In this document: piece by piece, positions 43,505 through 51,324 of the stretch | Layout of the letters: each line of letters begins with the position of its first letter | Position numbering within the stretch: the first letter of the stretch is position 1 | Source of the DNA: Atopobiaceae bacterium | Lineage (GTDB): Bacteria > Actinomycetota > Coriobacteriia > Coriobacteriales > Atopobiaceae | DNA: 64,000 nt | Direction of reading: 5' to 3' | Assembly: GCA_902834555.1 (NCBI GenBank) | Contig: CADFJN010000002.1 | Span: 118,985-182,984, forward strand | Notes under the pieces: generated by a model | What the model saw: only the letters and a program-made list of their open reading frames with translations | The model's database searches: none | What the model was told of the DNA's origin: nothing | Position numbers and translations under genes: made by a program

Positions 43505-44835
43505 TGGGCGAGGTCGCGACTGCAGCCCTGAGCACCACGTTCCTTCTCGCACGCGTCATCTTTGGGATTGGCCTGTTTGCAGTTGCCCTCGAGCCGCGAG
43601 AGCACTTTGGCAGGAGGCTCGCTCTTGCGGCGATTCTGTACATCGCCGCCCTGACGCTTCTCTTCTGCCTCGAGGGAATGCTGCCCGGCATCTCCCGAAC
43701 TCAGGCATATGCCGGCGAGGAGGTGTTCTTCTCCGCACTGCTCGTTGCATGCTCCGTCGCCGTGACCTACCTCTTTGACGCCTCCATCTGGACGGCGCTC
43801 TTCTGCTGCTCGGCGGGATATGCCATCCAAAACCTTGCCTCCGGCGTGGGCGAGGCGGCATGGCTGCTCATGGAGGGAACCGGACCGGAGGCGGCCAGGG
43901 GGCGAGAAGTGCCACTGGGGACGTTCGCCCTCGTCACCCTAGTAGTCACCGTTGCAACGTACGCAATTGCATATCTGCTGATAACCCGTCGGCTGAGCCG
44001 CCGCGGCCTGGAGCAGGTGAGCGACCGCTCGATGATCGCCATGATGGCCGTGGTCATGCTCATGGTCATTGGGTTTGACCTGATGATCAAGAGCCTCTGC
44101 GAGATGGGAATACCAGTAGCCTACGCGCTGATGCTCCGGTTTGTGCATGGGTTCATCTGCGTGTTCACGGTTTGGATGGAATACGAGCTGCTGGTCAACC
44201 GCAAACTCGCATCCGAGAAGGACACGACCGAGCGCGTGCTCGCCGAGCGCGAGCGCCAGTACGAGCAGAGCCGCGAGAGCATCGAGGCGATCAACATCAA
44301 GTGTCACGACCTGCGCCATCAGATACGAGCGCTGGCAAACGGGGGTGCCGCTATCGACCCCGCCGCGCTGGCGGACGTCGCACGGGATGTCGCTGTGTAC
44401 GACGCGGCAGTTCGCACGGGCAACGAGGCGCTGGATACGATACTTACCGAGAAGAGCCTGGTCTGCCAGCGCGAGGGCATCACGCTCACCTGCGTGGCTG
44501 ATGGGGCTGCACTTAACTTCATGGCGCCGGCAGACATCTACGCGCTCTTTGGCAACGCCCTGGACAACGCCGTCGAGGCTGCTCGCGGGGCGAGCCGGCG
44601 ATCGATTTCCGTGGTAGTGCGCCGCACGATGGGCGTCACGTCGATAAGCGTCAAGAACTACTACGACCTGGGCGCCCAGCCCACCTTTGAAGACGGCCTG
44701 CCGCAGACGACAAAGGCCGACAAGGCCAACCACGGGTTTGGCATGCGCTCAATGCGCGCGATAGCAGAGCGGTACGGCGGCACGCTGGTTGCGCGGGCAG
44801 AGGACGGAACATTCTCTCTCGACATCATGATGTAG
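43501..44835 (+). CDS. GHKL-domain sensor histidine kinase (AgrC-like)
   Basis: A 444-residue protein with six to seven membrane helices in the first ~220 residues. A coiled helix follows (RVLAERERQYEQSRESIEAI), then the phospho-histidine in INIKCHDLRHQIRAL and the ATPase N-box ALFGNALDNAVEAA. The last glycine motif is NHGFGMRSMRAIAERYGG. This is the HPK10/AgrC type, which senses peptides or membrane stress. It is encoded directly after its LytTR partner. Confidence 0.88.
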   Translation: MMGEVATAALSTTFLLARVIFGIGLFAVALEPREHFGRRLALAAILYIAALTLLFCLEGMLPGISRTQAYAGEEVFFSALLVACSVAVTYLFDASIWTALFCCSAGYAIQNLASGVGEAAWLLMEGTGPEAARGREVPLGTFALVTLVVTVATYAIAYLLITRRLSRRGLEQVSDRSMIAMMAVVMLMVIGFDLMIKSLCEMGIPVAYALMLRFVHGFICVFTVWMEYELLVNRKLASEKDTTERVLAERERQYEQSRESIEAINIKCHDLRHQIRALANGGAAIDPAALADVARDVAVYDAAVRTGNEALDTILTEKSLVCQREGITLTCVADGAALNFMAPADIYALFGNALDNAVEAARGASRRSISVVVRRTMGVTSISVKNYYDLGAQPTFEDGLPQTTKADKANHGFGMRSMRAIAERYGGTLVARAEDGTFSLDIMM

Positions 44836-44900
44836 GTGCGGAGAGCGACGCACCTCGGGGCGGGGAGGCTCGGGGCGTGGCGGCACGGGGCGTGGCACTA

Positions 44901-45036
44901 CACATTCGGACCCGATTGCGTATCCCGCGCAAGACGGTACAGGTTCGGGTGACGAATGCGTGGCGGCTCGCCACAGGTTCGGACCCGATTGCGTATCCCG
45001 CGCAAGACGGTACAGGTTCGGGTGACGAATGTGTGG
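44901..45036. repeat. Tandem 65-bp direct repeat
   Basis: Two copies (44901-44963 and 44972-45036) of a 60-65 bp unit differ by only a few bases. Each contains TTCGGACCCGATTGCGTATC and ends GGTTCGGGTGACGAATG. Each unit has weak dyad symmetry (ACATTCG...CGAATGT and CCCGA...TCGGG), so each can fold. They lie downstream of the GHKL kinase gene in a 514-base gap without genes. Confidence 0.85.
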
Positions 45037-45050
45037 CGGCGGGAGGCCGA

Positions 45051-45335
45051 CGAAGGCGCGTTGGGGACACCACCGGCCAAACCTGCGGGTTAATAGCAGT
45101 GCGCCGAGAAGGGCCGAGCCATCTACCTGCGGTTCTTCTCGACAGGCCCCGCTCGCGACTTCTACTAAGCCGCAGGTTCCCCTCGAGGCGGTCGGCGGGG
45201 GACGGCACACGCGGCGGGGACAGCGGCATACGCGGGCGGCTGGCGAGTTTAGCAGGCCGAGATGGACCCCGCGCCACGAAACGGCCCCGGCGACAAGATG
45301 CCGCCGGGGCCAAGGTCCCACGTTCTTCTCGGCAG
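45051..45335. repeat. 285-bp intergenic repeat, copy B
   Basis: This is the second copy of the element at 39563-39848. It has the same opening CGAAGG..CGTTGGGG, AAACCTGCGGGTTAATAGCAG, central ACCTGCGG, and inverted end CTACTAAGCCGCAGGTT. It has the same terminal 10-bp GGCCCCGGCG hairpin (45283-45311) and closing CACGTTCTTCTCGGCAG. It ends just before the stop of the small membrane-protein gene. Confidence 0.8.
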
Positions 45336-45349
45336 ACGCTCCAGAGACG

Positions 45350-45661
45350 CTATCGCCGGTGTGTCACCGCCGCTCGCACGCGGCCACGCGGGTCTTTCAC
45401 CAGAAGCGTCACAACCCAGATGACCAGCCCAAGAGCAACCACGCAAACACCGAGGAACGCGTCGTTGGAAAGTTGCTCGCCAGACGGCTGGAAGATGGCC
45501 ACGCCCTCCTGAAGATACTCGGCCACCGCGTCGACCAGCCACATGAGCGACGCGCCCCAGAACATGAGGCACGGCAGACCCAGGCAGAGGTCGTCGTCGC
45601 GGCGCAAATACCACACAAGCGTGAAGGCGACGGCCACCAGAACGGTGATGGCAAGCGTCAT
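45350..45661 (-). CDS. Small two/three-helix membrane protein, unknown
   Basis: A 103-residue protein with helices LAITVLVAVAFTLVWYL, LGLPCLMFWGASLMWLVDAVAEYL and DAFLGVCVVALGLVIWVVTLLV, and a basic C-terminus (KDPRGRVRAAVTHRR). No family is recognised. It starts 3 bases after the upstream membrane gene's stop, so the two are co-translated and probably form a complex. They lie between the LytTR/GHKL genes and the Bce-type module. Confidence 0.7.
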   Translation of the reverse strand: MTLAITVLVAVAFTLVWYLRRDDDLCLGLPCLMFWGASLMWLVDAVAEYLQEGVAIFQPSGEQLSNDAFLGVCVVALGLVIWVVTLLVKDPRGRVRAAVTHRR

Positions 45662-45664
45662 CTG

Positions 45665-46039
45665 CTACACCTCAAGCGCCGGGGCCTGCTCGGAGGCAGC
45701 GCGCTGCTCAATCGCGTTCGCGACGGCGCACAGGCCACCCCAGGCGGCAGTCACCACGACGGCCATCGCGACGCCGGTCGTCGCCATCTCGCCGAGCATC
45801 GCCGCAGCGTCCGCAGGCGTGGCCATGGCAGAAAGGAACGGGAAGAACGGCACGACCTCGCCATGCCAGACATGCTCAAAGGCGAGAAGGGCGCTGCCGC
45901 CCCAAAGCATCTTGGAGAGCCAGCCGAGACGCTCGACACGGCGGGCGCATGCCTCGGTGTTCTCGCCACTCTTCTTGGCCTTCTGCTCGATGACCTTCAC
46001 AACGGCGCCCTCGGCGGCGGGTACGACAAAGCAAGCCAT
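45665..46039 (-). CDS. Small membrane-associated protein, unknown
   Basis: A 124-residue protein opening MACFVVPAAEGAVVKVIEQKAKK. It has a hydrophobic helix near LGWLSKMLWGGSALLAFEHVWHG and another in TTGVAMAVVVTAAWGGLCAVANAI. The start at 46039 follows AAGGGA; the frame further upstream crosses the hairpin region and is not protein-like. No function can be assigned. Paired with the gene at 45350. Confidence 0.7.
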   Translation of the reverse strand: MACFVVPAAEGAVVKVIEQKAKKSGENTEACARRVERLGWLSKMLWGGSALLAFEHVWHGEVVPFFPFLSAMATPADAAAMLGEMATTGVAMAVVVTAAWGGLCAVANAIEQRAASEQAPALEV

Positions 46040-46219
46040 GGCAAATCCCTTCGTTGGGGTGTGGTCGACACTTGTGCGTTTCATTGTACGTTGTTGTGCC
46101 GCGTTAGCGGAAGTCGCGGCCACCTTTGTAACCAAGTTTGTTGGACGCCCGCCGGGCAGCTTGCCGGACGGCCAGTCGGGCAGCTTGCCGGACAGACCGC
46201 CGAACATTTTCCGGAGTTT

Positions 46220-46286
46220 AGCTCCTTTTCTTAATAGCGGAATCGCCGACCTGCGGAAACGCGACCGGCGATTAAGAAAAGGAGCT
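46220..46286. repeat. Perfect 16-bp-stem hairpin, TTAATAGC family
   Basis: AGCTCCTTTTCTTAAT (46220-46235) is perfectly inverted at 46271-46286 around a 35-base loop that starts AGCGG and contains ACCTGCGG and a nested CGCCG/CGGCG. It combines the TTAATAGC word of the 39.6/45.1 kb elements with a perfect stem like the 9.0/14.3 kb hairpins. The surrounding gap 46040-46422 has no gene. Confidence 0.8.
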
Positions 46287-46363
46287 GTTCTCCACGCATG
46301 GGATGAGAAGGATGCGGGGCCTTGGCACCGGAAAGGCACCTCTCGTACAAAATCACATCGAAA

Positions 46364-46397
46364 AGAGGCTCTCCGGCGCAAAAATGACGCCGGAGAG
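46364..46397 (-). terminator. Terminator of the Bce-type ABC operon
   Basis: On the minus strand CTCTCCGGCG pairs perfectly with CGCCGGAGAG over a 9-base loop, followed by CCTCTTTTCG. It lies 26 bases past the permease stop. Confidence 0.65.
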
Positions 46398-46422
46398 TGA
46401 GTTTCCGCAGCGACGACCGCAC

Positions 46423-48483
46423 CTACAGCGCGCGGCGCGTGGTGCGCACTGCCGAGCGCACGATCCCGTGCGCCATCCGGTATGTGAGCGCAAGGTACCC
46501 ACCGTACACCAGGGCAAATAGCCCCAGCCCCAGCGTCATGTTACCGATCATGTCGCTGTATCCCAGTGCGCTCACCAGCTCGTTGATCACCCCAAGGGCG
46601 CAGAGCGAGTGCGCCATGCCCACTAGGAGCGGCAGCACGAAGGCAAGCGCTACCTGCGAGCGGAGCGAGCCAAAGACGAGACGCTCTGAGCACCCCAGCT
46701 CGGAGAGGGTCCTGTAGCTTCCCGAGGCGTCGCTCGCGTTGGAGAGCTGCTGGATGGCGAGAATCGCCGCGCAAGCGATGACCAGAACAAAGCCGATGTA
46801 GATGGCCATGTACGAGATGAGGCCGGTGGAGGAGGTGCCGTCTTCGAGCACGGCGGTGGAAGTCTCCACCCCCACGAGAGCAACGCGTCCGCCAAGGTTG
46901 TCCGCGAGCTTGCCGTCAAGCCCCTCGAGCGCGGCATCGCCCTCCTCCGTGGAGCCCGCATACATCACGTCGATGACGTTGTAGTAGGTGGGAAGCGTCG
47001 CCGCGACGCTATCCGGCACCACATAGATGCCGGGGGTCAGGCCAGCGCCGGTGTCCTGGAGCACCACGGCGTCGTCGATCACGGTGGAGCGCGCAGGGAC
47101 AAGCGTGGTCCCGCCGATGGTGGCAGTGAAGCCCTTCTCGAGCGCCTTGTTCACAAAGCCCTTCGCATTGTCCATGTTGCATAGGAACAGGTACTGGCCA
47201 TCCTTCAGCGAGACGGGCTCCATGCCCAAAAGCTCTCGCAGGGCGTTGTAGTCCGAGACGCTCACGACCTCCCCAACCATGACGCGCTCAAACCCCTTGG
47301 GCAAGTCCTCGCCGGTAAGCTCGGACATGCGCTGGTAGGAGGAGGCTTCGCCGCTCAGCTCGGACTCGATGACCGCGATCCTCGCGGTGGCGTGGCGTCC
47401 AATCCTGGAGAGGTCGACTCCGGCATTGGCCACCTCGGACTCGAGGTCGATGGGGTTCTCGCCGCCGTCTTTGGGCAGCGCCGAGATGGACGCGCTGTAC
47501 GGAATGCCCTGCTTGGTCATGCTGTTGATGGCGCCGCAGATGCTCATGCCCGTGGTCATGGCGGTCATCGCAAAGAAGAGGATGAGCGCGATCACGCCCA
47601 TGGAGAGGGCCGTGGTATTCACGCGCGAGGCGATCTGACGCGTCGTGAACATGTGGAGGTCGCGCCAATAGAAGCCCCTGAGGTGCGTGAGCAGCGCGGT
47701 GAGCGCACCGGCAAGGCCGTAGAAGAAGGCAAAGGTGCCAGCGACCACCATTCCCGTCGTGATGGAGAAGGCCTCCTGGGAGGAGTCGGACCCAGACGTG
47801 GGGAACCCGTCCCTGGTGAGACGCCAGTACGCGACGCCCATGAGCACGAGGCCCACAACGGCAAGAGCCACCGCAAGGGGAACCCTGCGCACGGACTGCT
47901 TCTCGTTCTGGCGCGCGGAGCTCATGAGGTCAATCAGCCTCACGCGGCGCAGCGTTATCCAGTTGAAGGCCATCATCACGACGAAGATCACGCCAAAGCA
48001 CCGGAGGGTAAGCAGGAACGCGTCGGTCGAGAAGAAGAACGAGAAGTGCTGGACCGTGGTCTCGAACATCCGCGCGGTCACAAAGAGCAGCACCTGCGAA
48101 AGGAGGGCCCCCAGGGCGATGCCCACCCCAAACGAGACCGCAGCCACCAGCAGCGTCTCCAGCGCGAGAACCGCGTTCACCTGTCCTGTGCGCATGCCAA
48201 GCACCTGGTAGAGGCCAAGCTCCTTCTTGCGCCGGCGCATGAGGAAGTTGTTTGCGTACACCATGAGAAAACCCAGTACCACGGCGAGAAACACGGTTAG
48301 CCCGTCGAGGATCTGCCCCACCTGCCTGAGCGTCTCACCGACATCCCCGCGAAGGAAGTCGCCCTGCACGCTGATGGTGTTGAACGCGTAGAACACGGCC
48401 ACGCCCAGGACGAGCGTGAGAAAGTACACGGCGTAGTCGTGCAGGAGCTTGCGCATGTTGCCAAAGGCGAGCTTAACGAGCAT
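46423..48483 (-). CDS. FtsX/BceB-type ABC transporter permease
   Basis: A 686-residue permease with about ten membrane helices and a large extracytoplasmic domain between helices ~7 and 8 (residues ~340-550). This is the BceB/MacB-like layout of peptide-antibiotic resistance transporters. It opens MLVKLAFGNMRKLLHDYAVYFLTLVLG and carries FLMRRRKKELGLYQVLGM, a conserved cytoplasmic loop of the family. The ATG at 48483 lies within the end of the ATPase gene (11-base overlap). With the kinase and regulator upstream it forms a four-gene sensing and detoxification module. Confidence 0.9.
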   Translation of the reverse strand: MLVKLAFGNMRKLLHDYAVYFLTLVLGVAVFYAFNTISVQGDFLRGDVGETLRQVGQILDGLTVFLAVVLGFLMVYANNFLMRRRKKELGLYQVLGMRTGQVNAVLALETLLVAAVSFGVGIALGALLSQVLLFVTARMFETTVQHFSFFFSTDAFLLTLRCFGVIFVVMMAFNWITLRRVRLIDLMSSARQNEKQSVRRVPLAVALAVVGLVLMGVAYWRLTRDGFPTSGSDSSQEAFSITTGMVVAGTFAFFYGLAGALTALLTHLRGFYWRDLHMFTTRQIASRVNTTALSMGVIALILFFAMTAMTTGMSICGAINSMTKQGIPYSASISALPKDGGENPIDLESEVANAGVDLSRIGRHATARIAVIESELSGEASSYQRMSELTGEDLPKGFERVMVGEVVSVSDYNALRELLGMEPVSLKDGQYLFLCNMDNAKGFVNKALEKGFTATIGGTTLVPARSTVIDDAVVLQDTGAGLTPGIYVVPDSVAATLPTYYNVIDVMYAGSTEEGDAALEGLDGKLADNLGGRVALVGVETSTAVLEDGTSSTGLISYMAIYIGFVLVIACAAILAIQQLSNASDASGSYRTLSELGCSERLVFGSLRSQVALAFVLPLLVGMAHSLCALGVINELVSALGYSDMIGNMTLGLGLFALVYGGYLALTYRMAHGIVRSAVRTTRRAL

Positions 48484-49285
48484 CGTCGACCCCTCCCTGC
48501 ACGGCCACGACCTGCATGATTCGCTCGAAGAAGGCATGGCGGGTGTCGGAGCCGCGGTCAAGCTCGGTGAAGACGCGCCCGTCGCGAATGAAGAGCACGC
48601 GACGGCAGTAGCTCGCGGCAGTCTCGTCGTGGGTGACCATGAGGACCGTGGCACCCCTCGACTGGTTCATGGACTCGAGGCTCTCGAGAAGGAGCTTGGC
48701 GTTCTTTGAGTCGAGGGCACCGGTGGGCTCGTCGGCAAGCACGAGCTGCGGGTTCGTGACTAGGGCGCGGGCCGCGGCCACGCGCTGGCGCTGGCCGCCG
48801 GACATCTGGTACGGGTACTTGTCGAGCACTTCCTCGATGCCCAGCGAGGCGGCGGCCGCGACCACGTCCGTCTCGATCTGAGTTGCTGGCACGCGTCCGA
48901 TGGTCAGCGGGAGCGCGATGTTCTCACGCGCGGTGAGGCTGTCTAGGAGGTTGGAGTCCTGGAAGATGAAGCCGAGCTTTTCTCGGCGGAAGTCCGCGAG
49001 GCGCGAGCGAGAGATGCGCGAGACGTCCGTGCCAGCAAGCATGATGGTGCCCGAGGTGGGGGCATCGATCGTGGCGATGCAGTTGAGCAGCGTGGACTTG
49101 CCCGAGCCAGAGGGTCCCATCAGGGCGACAAACTCCCCCGCCGCGATGGTGAGGTTGATCCCGTTGAGCGCGTTGGTCGTGACCCCGCGGCCTCCGTAGG
49201 TCTTCGTCACGTCGCGCACCTCGAGTACCGGCGTCGCGGTCGTGGGGACCACGCTCGTGGGGTTGCTCTGCATATGGCGTGCCAT
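48473..49285 (-). CDS. BceA-type ABC transporter ATPase
   Basis: A 270-residue ABC ATPase: Walker A in MGPSGSGKSTLLNCIA, Q-loop in FIFQDSNLLDSLT, signature SGGQRQRVAAARAL, Walker B LVLADEPTGALD. The sequence closely follows the MacB/BceA/LolD group. The ATG at 49285 follows AAGGAGCC. It is translationally coupled to the permease. Confidence 0.92.
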   Translation of the reverse strand: MARHMQSNPTSVVPTTATPVLEVRDVTKTYGGRGVTTNALNGINLTIAAGEFVALMGPSGSGKSTLLNCIATIDAPTSGTIMLAGTDVSRISRSRLADFRREKLGFIFQDSNLLDSLTARENIALPLTIGRVPATQIETDVVAAAASLGIEEVLDKYPYQMSGGQRQRVAAARALVTNPQLVLADEPTGALDSKNAKLLLESLESMNQSRGATVLMVTHDETAASYCRRVLFIRDGRVFTELDRGSDTRHAFFERIMQVVAVQGGVDDAR

Positions 49286-49444
49286 GTGTGGCTCCTTCTC
49301 CTTGTCATGCGGTGCCGCCGCGCGCAGCAGGCCCGCGTGTCGATTGCGCCATACATGGTGAACCAGGGGCGTCGTGGCTGCCATCGATTGCCGTGACACA
49401 ACCTTACGTTTGTGTAAGGGCAAAGCGCGTGCGAGAAAGACCGG

Positions 49445-50497
49445 CTAGACGGTGCGCGAGTGCTCCCTGGGGAAGGTGATGTCGATTCCCGTGCCCTCGC
49501 CCACGGCGCTTCTCGCGCCCACGGCAAGTCCCATCTTCTCGCAGAGCGTCCGCACGAGGTAGAGCCCCATGCCGGTGGAGCGCTCGTGCGTCCTGCCGTT
49601 GGAGCCGGTGAATCCGCGCTCGAAAATGCGGCCGAGGTCGGCCTGGGGGATGCCACACCCGTTGTCCTCCACGCGGAGCACCACATGCTCGTTGGCGCTG
49701 CCCGCCCCCTCGACGCTGGCCGAGAAGCGCAACTGCGCCGCACGCCCGTCGCGCTCGGGCACCGCCCGGTAGCGCACGGCGTTGTCGATGAGCTGCCCCA
49801 GGATGAAGGTCATCCACTTGGGGTCGCAGTAGACCCAGAGGTCCTTCTCGCCCTCGAGTCCTGCCACGTCGATGGCCACGTGGGCCTCGATGAGCGAGCG
49901 CGCACGGGACTTCACGGCATCCCGCACAAGCTGGGCCAGGTCGCAGCGACGAAGGAGGTAGTCCTCGGCAACCGAGGTGCTCCGGGCGTAGTAGAGCGCG
50001 TTCTCGACGTCCGCCTCCACGCGCGCGACCTCGCGCGAGAGGGCCCGGGCATCCTCGCTGCGAGCGTTCGCGAGCGTGAGGTTCATCGCGGCGAGCGGGG
50101 TCTTTATCTCATGGACCCACAGCTCGACGTAGCGGCGGTACTCCCGCATCTCCTGCTCGAGTCCGGCGCTCCTGCGCCGTGAGGCCTGGGCAACGCTCTG
50201 GAGGGCGCCCCAGGCAAGCTCGCCCTCGGGGTAACTGGGCTCCGGCAGGGTGTCGACGGCGTCGAGGACGTCCTCCTCGCCTCCGGCAAGGCCAGCAAGG
50301 CTCCGCATGAAGGAGCGCCCACGCAGCCACTCCCAAAGAAGACCCACAAGCTCCAGTACGGCAACGAGCAGAACGACAAGCTCCATCGCCGCGCGCTCGA
50401 CCCCCACCACCGGAAGCATCGCCGCGAGAAGCGCCAGGACCAGGACGGAGCAGACCACGCGCACGGCATGGCTGTGCAGGAAGGCGAGAAGGCTCAT
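49445..50497 (-). CDS. BceS-like sensor histidine kinase
   Basis: A 350-residue intramembrane-sensing kinase. Two membrane helices lie near the N-terminus (SHAVRVVCSVLVLALLAAMLPVVG and AAMELVVLLVAVLELVGLLWEWL) with almost no outside loop. The phospho-histidine is in LWVHEIKTPLAAMNL, the N-box in ILGQLIDNAVRY, and the ATP lid region is GCGIPQADLGRIFERGFTGSNGR. This short architecture means that signal sensing usually runs through the partner ABC permease. It overlaps the regulator gene as ATGA. Confidence 0.92.
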   Translation of the reverse strand: MSLLAFLHSHAVRVVCSVLVLALLAAMLPVVGVERAAMELVVLLVAVLELVGLLWEWLRGRSFMRSLAGLAGGEEDVLDAVDTLPEPSYPEGELAWGALQSVAQASRRRSAGLEQEMREYRRYVELWVHEIKTPLAAMNLTLANARSEDARALSREVARVEADVENALYYARSTSVAEDYLLRRCDLAQLVRDAVKSRARSLIEAHVAIDVAGLEGEKDLWVYCDPKWMTFILGQLIDNAVRYRAVPERDGRAAQLRFSASVEGAGSANEHVVLRVEDNGCGIPQADLGRIFERGFTGSNGRTHERSTGMGLYLVRTLCEKMGLAVGARSAVGEGTGIDITFPREHSRTV

Positions 50498-51171
50498 GCG
50501 TTCTCGACCCGAAGCGAGTAGCCCATGCCGCGGTGCGTCACGATGGCGTGGGGCAGCCCCACCTTCGCGAGCGCCTGGCGCAGCCGGGTGACGTTCACCG
50601 TGAGGGTGTTGTCGTCCACAAAGGCGTCCGTTGCCCAGAGTGCCTCCATGAGGTCCTCGCGAGAGACGATGGCTCCGGGCTGGCGCATGAGGCATTCGAG
50701 GATGCGCAGCTCGTTGCGGGAGAGCTCGACCGTCTTTCCCCCGCAGCTCGCCTCCGCGCGTACGGCGTCGAGGCCCAGCGCACCGGCACGCACGAGGGAG
50801 GCCTGACTCGGCTGGCGACGACGGAGCAGCGCCTCCAGGTGAGCAAGGATGAGCTGGGGATTTGCGGACTTGGCCACAAAGTCGTCGGCACCCATCGAGA
50901 GGCTCATGAGCTCGTCGAGCTCGGACGTGCGGCTGGTGAGCACCATGATGGGCACGTCGCTCTCCTGACGCAGGGTGCGTGCCACGTACTGGCCGTCGGT
51001 TCCGGGAAGGCCCAGGTCGAGCACAACGGCATCGGGCGAGGCGGCCACGACATCTTCGACCAGATGGTCGAAGCGGGTTGCGCACTCGACGCTGTGGCCG
51101 GCGCTCGAGAGGAGCGCCGAGAGCTGCTCCCGTACGCTGGGGTCATCTTCCACCAGGTAGATCTTGGCCAT
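50494..51171 (-). CDS. BceR-like OmpR-family response regulator
   Basis: A 225-residue OmpR-type regulator: IYLVEDDPSVREQL, the phospho-aspartate in AVVLDLGLPGTDG, the lysine in DDFVAKSANPQLI, and a winged helix ending NVTRLRQALAKVGLPHAIVTHRGMGYSLRV. It likely activates the bceAB-type genes that follow the kinase. The 153 bases upstream to ygeX hold only a possible 8-bp hairpin at 51234-51263. Confidence 0.92.
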   Translation of the reverse strand: MAKIYLVEDDPSVREQLSALLSSAGHSVECATRFDHLVEDVVAASPDAVVLDLGLPGTDGQYVARTLRQESDVPIMVLTSRTSELDELMSLSMGADDFVAKSANPQLILAHLEALLRRRQPSQASLVRAGALGLDAVRAEASCGGKTVELSRNELRILECLMRQPGAIVSREDLMEALWATDAFVDDNTLTVNVTRLRQALAKVGLPHAIVTHRGMGYSLRVENA

Positions 51172-51324
51172 CGGTCCCTCCGCATGCGCCGAGTTATTGC
51201 CGCGTACCAACCAATCTTAGCATCGAGAAGGACGCGGCCGGCACGCATGCGCGCACCGGCCGCCATGGCCCTGGGAGGCAGGGCTCGTCCTTTGCAATGA
51301 CGCTTAAAGCGTCGGAGGGAAGTT

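Noticed and set aside
42641..43552. A 304-codon N-terminal extension of the GH3 gene
   Set aside because: It lies fully antisense to the LytTR regulator gene, and the real ATG at 42640 has a good ribosome site followed by a typical membrane anchor.
44901..45036. CRISPR-like array
   Set aside because: Only two units of 65 bp with an 8-base gap and no spacers or cas genes.
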